From Asterionellopsis glacialis (Eukaryota > Bacillariophyta > Plagiogrammaphyceae > Rhaphoneidales > Asterionellopsidaceae): a stretch of DNA of 14,941 bases. How positions within the stretch are numbered: position 1 is the first letter of the stretch; each line of letters begins with the position of its first letter. The stretch covers positions 1 to 14,941 of the forward strand of contig WKLE02005454.1 of assembly GCA_014885115.2 (NCBI GenBank), read 5' to 3'. Made by a program: the position numbers and the translations under genes. Below the pieces are notes generated by a model, which saw only the letters and a program-made list of their open reading frames with translations, was not told where the DNA came from and searched no databases. This document shows, piece by piece, positions 8,761 to 14,941 of this stretch.

Positions 8761-10281
8761 ATGGTTAAACAGCAATCATTTCAAAGAATATCATTGCAAT
8801 ATCGTTCTATTTCTACTACTGTGACTTTATTATTTCTAATTTTGATTTCAAATAATTACAACAACGGAGAAGCGAAAAAACCACTGTCACAAAAGAATGA
8901 TACATGTTTCACAACAACGAGAGCCACATCAAAAGATCTTTTCCGAAATAATGGAAGATGCTCCCATCTTTCAACTTTAGTCCTGGAAAAATTGCGTTGT
9001 GGCGATAGAGGTAAAGTAGGCAATGTCTTCCCAAACCAACGAAATCGTTCATCGGTATTGTTCTCAACTACACGTAACAAACCAAGAAAAGAGAATGAAG
9101 TATTTTCATCATCAAAAAATAGTAGCACTGAAAATAGTAATAAGAACAGCGGAGGTGTCTTCAATAAAAAGAAATTACGACTGTATGTAACCTGTTGCGT
9201 CATTGTCTTATTATGGGTCGCAACAGGCACATTATTTTATTCCTATTACAATAATTGGCCATTGGCACAATCATTCTTTTATGCAGTAGATGCTGGAATG
9301 AGTATTGGTTTTTGTACAGATGTTGCTGAAACAACGGTCGGGAGTCGTGCCTTTACAGTCATATATATATTACTTGGTGCATCATGTGTTGGTGGTGCAT
9401 TAGCCTTGTTTGTTCAAGATATTATGGAGGGTATAGTTGATATGCATCATGGAGCGTACGAAATTTTACTTGCCAAGGATGCCTTTCAACGAATGGATAA
9501 AGATGATAATGGTATGTTGTCTCTCACAGAATTCAAACTGCTAGTTGAGGAATGGACTGGTCAAAAAGTGAATGATGACACATTGTTTAACAAGTTATAC
9601 CATCAACTTGATTTGTGTAATGATGGATACATACACTTTGAAGCATTCCGTAGATTTGTTCGTCATACAGATAAATATCTCAATACATCAAGTGGGATGA
9701 TGTATAGTGATTGGTCATTACTTCGTATTGGAGCTAGAATACGAGAAGCTTTCAAAACATTATGTGGTGGGCAACATCGAATATTCTTTGTCCTAGTGTT
9801 GTGGATAACAATGGGTATATCATGGGGTATTGTAGATCAAGGTTGGGATGTCATAACAGCAACGCACTTTGCAATATCTGCATTGGCAACTGGAGGTTTA
9901 ACAGCGCCCCCAACAGATAGCAATGGTATACTTCCAGCAAAGCCTGCAATATTTTGCGGTGTCTACTGTTTGTTTGGTATACCTCTATTTGCATTAGCAC
10001 TTGCACACTTTGCAAGGGTTTTAGTTGAAAGTCATGTAACTGTGGCAGAACAGGCAGCTATTACAAAACCATTAGATGTCACAGAATTTGAATTCGCTAA
10101 ACATTTGTGTTCGAAAGATGGCGTCATTCATATGAGTGATTTCATAGTCCTTCAACTTCTTCGTCAAGGCAAAGTAACGGTTGAAACAGTAGATTTCATT
10201 AAGAAACAGTTTGATTCTTTGGACGTGGATCGTACGGGTGTATTGAATTTTGACGAAGCCACGAGAAATAATATACTTTGA
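8761..10281 (+). CDS. Two-pore-domain (TPK/K2P-like) channel with four EF-hand-like loops
   Basis: An intronless frame of 506 residues. A hydrophobic segment near residues 18-30 looks like a signal peptide or anchor and is followed by a Ser/Asn-rich stretch to about 135. Pore unit 1: helix 140-162, pore loop 166-188, helix 197-219. Pore unit 2: helix 340-358, pore loop 362-383, helix 395-422. This is the two-helix-plus-loop layout of tandem-pore K+ channels. Between the units lies an EF-hand pair: 246-257 is canonical (D-x-D-x-N-G, E at 12), while 284-295 is degenerate. A second pair ends the protein: 449-460 is degenerate and 488-499 canonical. Calcium gating is likely by analogy with plant TPKs. 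The filters are odd: SIGFCTD (181-187) and ATGGLTAP (376-383) replace T-x-G-Y-G-D, so potassium selectivity cannot be assumed. The membrane is unknown. The fold call is firm; ion and location are not. Confidence 0.88.
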   Translation: MVKQQSFQRISLQYRSISTTVTLLFLILISNNYNNGEAKKPLSQKNDTCFTTTRATSKDLFRNNGRCSHLSTLVLEKLRCGDRGKVGNVFPNQRNRSSVLFSTTRNKPRKENEVFSSSKNSSTENSNKNSGGVFNKKKLRLYVTCCVIVLLWVATGTLFYSYYNNWPLAQSFFYAVDAGMSIGFCTDVAETTVGSRAFTVIYILLGASCVGGALALFVQDIMEGIVDMHHGAYEILLAKDAFQRMDKDDNGMLSLTEFKLLVEEWTGQKVNDDTLFNKLYHQLDLCNDGYIHFEAFRRFVRHTDKYLNTSSGMMYSDWSLLRIGARIREAFKTLCGGQHRIFFVLVLWITMGISWGIVDQGWDVITATHFAISALATGGLTAPPTDSNGILPAKPAIFCGVYCLFGIPLFALALAHFARVLVESHVTVAEQAAITKPLDVTEFEFAKHLCSKDGVIHMSDFIVLQLLRQGKVTVETVDFIKKQFDSLDVDRTGVLNFDEATRNNIL

Positions 10282-10547
10282 AAAGACCAGAGAACAGGCA
10301 GATTTGAAAGTACCTGGGAGTCTTAAGAATACGGCTTTTATAAACTCTTTTGGTTTACATAATCTCTTTTTATACTCTTTTAAAATAATCTTACAGCAGT
10401 ATTTCTTTAAAACCAGGGTCTCTTTTTTCTTTATAGCTAACAATGTACATGAATATAAGTGTGGTTCACAATTTACATGGAGAGTAACAAACAAACAAAG
10501 CTTTCCTCTTGCTGTTCTACTTTGGAACATTGTGTGATTTTGTAAAT
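10282..10547. other. 266-bp spacer between convergent gene ends
   Basis: It holds the 3' ends of the channel gene (+) and of the CaaX-box gene (-). Nothing coding. A near-perfect palindrome lies at its right edge. Confidence 0.5.
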
Positions 10548-10562
10548 TTACAAAATAACACA
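10531..10562. repeat. 32-bp palindrome over the stop codon of the minus-strand gene
   Basis: The inner 20 bases, ATTTTGTAAATTTACAAAAT at 10537-10556, are a perfect palindrome. Five more pairs extend it outward after one mismatch (10536/10557). It spans the TAA stop (10548-10550) of the minus-strand gene and lies about 250 bp past the stop of the plus-strand gene. It could form a cruciform or mark 3' ends for both transcripts. Confidence 0.6.
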
Positions 10563-11666
10563 CGGGTTGAAACAATTGTCTAGACATTCTTCCGTATTTG
10601 CACGTTTCTCGAGGAAATACATTGACGATGGGTTCCAATCATCGTTGTAAATGTCATCATTTATCAGGGAAGAAATGTCATTTTTTTCTTCTTTGGAATG
10701 CAACGTTTTGTCGTTTGTCCTTGTTTCAATGGCATTCATTAGTTCTGCTTTTTTACGTTCATGTTGAGCATTAATTTCATTCATATCAGCTTGTAAGCTT
10801 TCCAATGCAACTGAATCAACGTCAATGTCGTCGTCATCGTCATCATCATCATGGTTGTGCTGTTCTTCCCCTCCTTGGTGAATTGGATTTACAAGAATAC
10901 TATTTTCTTCATCGTCGTCGTCATCATCGTTGGTGATGGTAGAATTCGGTTCGTTTTTAGCATTTTCCAGATAATCTTCCAAAAGTGCATCAAATGATGA
11001 TTTCTTAGCATGAAGCAATGCATGAGCTTCGTATAAGTCTTCTGATACTACTTCCAACTGTTCCGTCTCATCCTCAGTAGTCGTAGTCGTAGTTACAGTT
11101 GTATAATCGGAGAAGGACGTTTTATTGTTCTGATTCTGCTGCAATAAGGAGGAAATATGCTTGGTGTTATCCTCACTATTCTTAGAAGAAGAGGGATTAG
11201 GAGTTGTAGTACTAGAATGTTCTGAAATTTGATTTAGACCAGATAATTCACCTGTTGCAGACGACGCGGAAGAAAATTCGTTCGGCATGCTTCTTTCTTG
11301 AGAAGATGCCCTTGGACGATCAAGTGACTGCCAAAGTGCATCAAAGGATGCTCTCTTTTCGTTTAAGAGTTCACTAGTTTCCCTGACAAAGGTACGTAAT
11401 GATTCCGGTACTGCTGCATCCTCACGAGACATCATTTCATCATGGTGATGATGATATTTGGAGTTGGTGTATGGATTTGGTGAAGTATCCCGATGTTCTT
11501 CTTCAACTTTTTCTTGTTGGGTATTCTCATTTGTGGTATGTGAAGATTTAGCCGGGACTTTATTCACTATTTTATGAGGTTGCAAGTCATCTTGGTGAGT
11601 TTCAGGAGTGCCAATAGTGTCCGGTAGGTGATCCTCTGCGATTAGTTTTTCAGGTGTTGTCGCCAT
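10548..11666 (-). CDS. Acidic SFDAL-repeat protein with C-terminal CaaX box, unknown function
   Basis: I do not recognise a family. The first in-frame ATG is at 11666, in a good context (aaaATGG), giving 372 residues without introns; the frame is open further upstream but has no ATG. Most of the protein is hydrophilic and probably disordered: Ser/Thr/Asn-rich stretches, a short His run (72-75), poly-Thr (192-197) and poly-Asp (247-252, 273-280). Two helix-like segments repeat: residues 99-111 (ELLNEKRASFDAL) and 216-228 (ALLHAKKSSFDAL); a weaker third at 298-313 keeps the basic pair and hydrophobic spacing. The C-terminus is CLDNCFNPCVIL. CVIL fits a CaaX prenylation box, Leu at the last position favouring geranylgeranylation, and two Cys just upstream could be palmitoylated. 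I infer a membrane-tethered scaffold or coiled-coil partner. It is convergent with the channel gene and divergent from the TraB gene. Confidence 0.75.
   Translation of the reverse strand: MATTPEKLIAEDHLPDTIGTPETHQDDLQPHKIVNKVPAKSSHTTNENTQQEKVEEEHRDTSPNPYTNSKYHHHHDEMMSREDAAVPESLRTFVRETSELLNEKRASFDALWQSLDRPRASSQERSMPNEFSSASSATGELSGLNQISEHSSTTTPNPSSSKNSEDNTKHISSLLQQNQNNKTSFSDYTTVTTTTTTEDETEQLEVVSEDLYEAHALLHAKKSSFDALLEDYLENAKNEPNSTITNDDDDDDEENSILVNPIHQGGEEQHNHDDDDDDDDIDVDSVALESLQADMNEINAQHERKKAELMNAIETRTNDKTLHSKEEKNDISSLINDDIYNDDWNPSSMYFLEKRANTEECLDNCFNPCVIL
10827..10928. repeat. GTC/ATC trinucleotide runs coding poly-Asp
   Basis: Two short trinucleotide runs (10827-10850 and 10911-10928) encode eight and six Asp residues of the CaaX-box protein. 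Such runs are length-variable and may differ between strains. Confidence 0.7.
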
Positions 11667-12876
11667 TTTTGTTGTATGTCCTCTCTCTAACGAGACAGGG
11701 ATACAAAACTTTATTGAATTGCAGGATTGAACACAGTACCGAGTAAATACAGATAAAAGGTTTGATTGCAATCTCTCTCGTTTCTACACTCGACAGAAAG
11801 AATTGTTATCTTCTTTTATTGTATTCCCCGAATTTCAATTTTTATATTATTTTTGCCACATACGATACTGCATATTATGACATGCGTGTTTACATGGTGC
11901 AAAAAAAGGGTTTTATCAATGCGTGATTCAACCTTCAAAAAAGCTCTACGGGATCCACATTCAAGAGCAAAAAGAAAAAGCAAGAGTAAGAGAACAACCA
12001 GATTCTAGAAATCCAAAATCTCGTCCCTATGTATTGTATTCACGTAATTAAAGGTTTTCACATTTGTTTGTTCATCTCGATTGTTCTTATAAATAATTAC
12101 TTCTATGATAACAAATAATGTTCGCATCTACGCAATTATTGTAGTATAGCACTCCTTATTTTTACTCTTTAGTGCACTACATATGCCATAGTCTCGTAAT
12201 TCATCGCTAAGCAAGAGAAAATGAGTGACTATCATGTGCATCCAAAAATTACACACACAACGCTCCTCCAATCAATTCGTGTCACCTTTCCTTTTAAAAA
12301 GCCAGCCCCTCTTTTTTGCCATATGTGTGTACACGTTTGTACAAGTAGGCAGTCCTACAGCCCGCCCGCCGCCCCATTCCTAACGCATGCATATCAATTC
12401 TGCACTTCGCCTCATTCTAAAGTCTGAGTGTTACTTTTCTCCAAAAAGGCTGTCCCCGAGCTCCATAGGAGTGTAGTTTGCGACCGCACTTCTCGCGTGA
12501 AAGGATGCGTTCGACTATCCCCCCTCCTGTCCCTCGTCAGGGGGGTTGACTCATCCAGATGATGTTCGTGGAGCCACCACATACAGCAGAAAGTGGGGTG
12601 TGTGCTGGAACAAAAATCCTTGTTCCTGGTACTAAATCTACAGAAAACCTCCGTAGCGCAATAAGTTTTTTTGAAAAACACCCAAATCTCTATTAGAAAA
12701 ATCCGAATCATACCGCACTGCACGATACACACATCATCTTCAACCCGCGCCAACATCACAACCCTCTGTTGGTGGAGATAGACTAGAGTCGATATAATCT
12801 ATCAACCATAGTCTACCTGTTCCGCAAACAAGAAACGTAATAGCATTTATTACACTGTAAACCAAATTGTTGGACC
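11667..12876. other. 1.2-kb divergent promoter region
   Basis: This lies between the start of the CaaX-box gene (-) and the start of the TraB gene (+), so both promoters should be here. A 68-residue frame with ATG at 12221 is Pro/His/Cys-rich without motifs and is not called. Two features stand out: a C6/G6 hairpin at 12519-12545, and TGACTCA (a bZIP/AP-1-type heptamer) at 12547-12553. No convincing TATA box. Confidence 0.45.
12519..12545. repeat. C6/G6 hairpin in the divergent promoter
   Basis: CCCCCC at 12519-12524 pairs with GGGGGG at 12540-12545 across a 15-base loop. It is one base before the heptamer TGACTCA. G/C runs are rare in this AT-rich window. Confidence 0.45.
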
Positions 12877-14166
12877 ATGTTCTTGTTGCTGCGGTTGGCA
12901 CTTCTCTTGGCCTCTATATGTTTACAAGTAAACTCGTTTAGTCCTACACCTGGCAAACATCAAAGCCAGAAAAAGTTGTCAACGAATCCACTTGGACTAC
13001 GACACGTACTACACGCCGAACAACCATCGCCATCCTCCTCATCAGAACACTACCAACAAGGACAACTTACAGAACATGTCTCACAAGATGGAACAGTACG
13101 GACATTGGTCGATGAAGAAACAAATCAGAGAATCACATTGATTGGAACAGCTCATTTATCGAAAAAATCAAATGAACAGGTGGTTCAAATTATTCAACAA
13201 GTCCAACCGGATGTGGTCATGGTCGAATTAGATGTCAAACGTTTGGAACGTGTTGGAATTGGGAGTCCACGAGAATTGCAAATACCCTACAGTACAGTAG
13301 ATGATATTCATTGTCCACCTATGCAGGATGATATTGAGGCAGCGTCCCGATTTATATGGCATTCACCGCTTCAAAATATGTTTTTGGATTTCTTTACCAC
13401 CATTGCACGAAGTATGTTGACAGGAATGTACAATAATATGGGGGAGAGCATGGAGTTAAAGGGAGGTGGAGAGTTTTTAGCAGCCATTACCACAGTGCAG
13501 GAACAAAACAAACAACAAACGAACAAGTGTACTCGCATCGTCTTGGGGGATCGTGATTCGTTGGTGACGATTCGTCGTGCAGGAGAATTAGCCTTGCGGA
13601 GTGGTGATGCATTAGGTGTATTGAATCGACTTGTCCAAGTATCGGAAAGTGAAATGAGTAAATTAGAAAACGAGGTGCGTTCGAAACAACAACAGCAAAG
13701 GCAATCCATGGATGAAGCAGACATCAAGGTTGCCATTGTGGAAGCCATGAAGAGTGATCCACAAATGAGAAATAAATTATTTACACGATTGGAGGAAGAA
13801 GTTCCTGAATTTGCGCGAGCCTTCATCACGGAACGCGATTATATCATGGCGGAAGCTATCCGTCGTGAAGGATATCGTGGTGCCAAACATATTGTAGCTG
13901 TGGTAGGTGCAGCACATTTACCAGGAATGTCAAAAAATTTAGTACAACAGTCATGGAATGCGGCCACCCACATGGCAACAACAACATCATCATCATCATC
14001 ATCAGCCACTGCCTTTGTCACACCGCCATCTACACAGCAGCAACAGCAATTACGTCAAGACAAGAATAAACCTGGATTGTTCAGTTTCTATAACTCATGG
14101 GTGCGTAATACATCTACTACATTCAATACAGATGCAAGACGAACTGCAGCAGATGAACTGCGATGA
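12877..14166 (+). CDS. TraB-family protein with plastid-type presequence
   Basis: 429 residues, no intron, ATG at 12877. The family motifs appear in order: GTAHLS (90-95), PDVVMVELD with a following Arg (111-122), GGGEFLAAI (196-204), GDRD plus downstream Arg (224-233), ERD-x2-MA (319-325) and VVGAAHLPGM (342-351). These define the TraB/PrgY/GumN fold, whose conserved Glu, His and Asp/Arg residues suggest a metal-dependent or hydrolase-like activity; the biochemical role is still poorly known. Residues 1-20 are a signal peptide ending VNS, followed by FSP, which fits the relaxed diatom plastid motif with Phe at +1, and then a basic, Ser/Thr-bearing stretch to about 47. I infer import into a complex plastid. 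The Gln-rich insert (208-217), the Q/R stretch (271-276), the Ser run (371-376) and the poly-Gln (387-391) are low-complexity and specific to this protein. The C-terminus past 360 has no family similarity I can see. Confidence 0.88.
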   Translation: MFLLLRLALLLASICLQVNSFSPTPGKHQSQKKLSTNPLGLRHVLHAEQPSPSSSSEHYQQGQLTEHVSQDGTVRTLVDEETNQRITLIGTAHLSKKSNEQVVQIIQQVQPDVVMVELDVKRLERVGIGSPRELQIPYSTVDDIHCPPMQDDIEAASRFIWHSPLQNMFLDFFTTIARSMLTGMYNNMGESMELKGGGEFLAAITTVQEQNKQQTNKCTRIVLGDRDSLVTIRRAGELALRSGDALGVLNRLVQVSESEMSKLENEVRSKQQQQRQSMDEADIKVAIVEAMKSDPQMRNKLFTRLEEEVPEFARAFITERDYIMAEAIRREGYRGAKHIVAVVGAAHLPGMSKNLVQQSWNAATHMATTTSSSSSSATAFVTPPSTQQQQQLRQDKNKPGLFSFYNSWVRNTSTTFNTDARRTAADELR

Positions 14167-14476
14167 ATTATACTGTCTGTATTGGAAACAAGACAAAACA
14201 CAGTACAGGTATAATTGGAAGTGAGTGAGTGAGTAAGTAATTGTACTATTGGGAACAATTCATATGTGTTACAGCAACACAAACATTTTGGGATACTGCA
14301 TTATATTTATATATAAACAACATAATTCAATAACATACAAATATCTTTTGGTGATTTTGGGGAAAAGCCTTAGAGTGAGAAATGTGCAACAACTTTATTT
14401 CCTGAATGCTGCGAGGCATGGTAAAGGAGGGACAGATAGTGAAGCGGAGGTGCCCCTCGATTATTTTCTTTGGTAA

Positions 14477-14580
14477 GAGCGGCAGTATCTTGTAGGCAGG
14501 GTATGCGCTTGAACCACATGAAGAATGACGAATTTCTTTTCTGGTTAAGGTAGTCGTGGCCGCTCCTGCCGGCTTTTTTT
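14477..14580 (+). other. GC-richer segment with closing stem and T7 end (possible small RNA)
   Basis: GAGCGGC at 14477-14483 is the reverse complement of 14559-14565, and a T7 run follows at 14574-14580, like a pol III terminator. A TGGTAAGAGCGG stretch just before it resembles a tRNA A box at most positions, but there is no matching B box and no cloverleaf. It matches no RNA family I can identify. Low confidence. Confidence 0.15.
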
Positions 14581-14608
14581 CTTCTACAGAGCTTCTATGT
14601 ATTTACTA

Positions 14609-14736
14609 TATAGCAAAGAGTGCAATTTTGCAGTACTTCTGGACACAAATGCATTCTGTTGGAAAAAAAATGTGCTTCTTTTTTAGGTGACGCACGGGAA
14701 TTTGTTTCCTTTTTTTTCTTTCCACTCTTTGCTATA
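14609..14736. repeat. 128-bp segment bounded by a perfect 14-bp inverted repeat
   Basis: TATAGCAAAGAGTG at 14609-14622 is the exact reverse complement of 14723-14736. The interior is T-rich and non-coding. No clear target-site duplication, so a very small MITE or a chance foldback are both possible. Confidence 0.4.
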
Positions 14737-14941
14737 CTCCTGGAAGTCTCAAGTTTAAGATTCCCTACAAGGAAGGAAAACACGAAACTGGTCGTGAAAA
14801 TATATGTCTTAGTTGAAATATATATTTATAATTCTTAGATTCTGATATGTAAAAAATAAGGTAAATAATAGTCTACCATATCCATGCGCAGAAATTTCGC
14901 GTTATTTCGCCCTATTTTCAGGATGAATCTAACCGGTTAGC

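Larger units (their letters stand above)
14167..14941. other. 3' flank of the TraB gene, no gene seen
   Basis: It begins with a short GTGA microsatellite (about 14220-14236). A GC-richer block at about 14400-14580 and an inverted repeat at 14609-14736 are listed separately. The open frames here are short and without motifs. Confidence 0.45.

Noticed and set aside
12221..12427. 68-residue frame with ATG in the divergent promoter
   Set aside because: No motif, unusual Pro/His/Cys composition, and placement inside the expected promoter region.
14477..14530. tRNA or U4 snRNA
   Set aside because: There is a partial A-box-like stretch and a GCAGTATC match to U4, but no B box, no cloverleaf, and no further U4 similarity.
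1..14941. CRISPR arrays, prokaryotic insertion sequences, viral or toxin genes
   Set aside because: No regularly spaced repeats, no transposase or viral protein motifs, and no toxin-like frames were found on either strand.

Overview
The window looks like nuclear DNA from a eukaryotic microalga, most likely a diatom or related photosynthetic stramenopile. By eye it is AT-rich. Introns have GTAAGT/CAG boundaries, genes are monocistronic on both strands with long AT-rich spacers, and one protein starts with a bipartite plastid-type presequence (signal peptide, then an F-x-P cleavage motif). There is no sign of operons, Shine-Dalgarno sites, rRNA, tRNA or CRISPR. The taxonomic call is inference; no marker gene is present.

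Layout. 1-302 (+) is the acidic C-terminal tail of a gene entering from the left. 303-1639 is a convergent spacer. 1640-4406 (-) is a decayed three-exon multicopper oxidase (laccase/Fet3 type): all four copper motifs survive, but there are three in-frame stops and two frameshifts, all in the first exon. 4407-8760 is a 4.3 kb gene-free stretch of repeats: a 42-bp tandem duplication, a cluster of TGATGTCA octamers, two diverged copies of a dispersed repeat (about 5.92-6.24 and 8.05-8.40 kb), foldback structures, and a 598-bp MITE-like element with 26-bp inverted ends and an internal 133-bp hairpin.

8761-10281 (+) is an intact 506-residue two-pore-domain channel with EF-hand pairs both between the pores and at the C-terminus, and with neither pore carrying the usual GYG potassium filter. 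It converges at a near-perfect palindrome on 10548-11666 (-), a 372-residue acidic protein of unknown function with a repeated SFDAL helix motif and a C-terminal CaaX box (CVIL). A 1.2-kb divergent spacer separates that gene from 12877-14166 (+), a TraB-family protein with a plastid-type presequence. 14167-14941 is intergenic, with small inverted repeats.

No shared pathway is visible. The intact genes read as separate housekeeping or membrane genes. The points most worth attention are the unusual pores of the channel, the prenylated SFDAL-repeat protein, and the dying oxidase beside a repeat-rich island.
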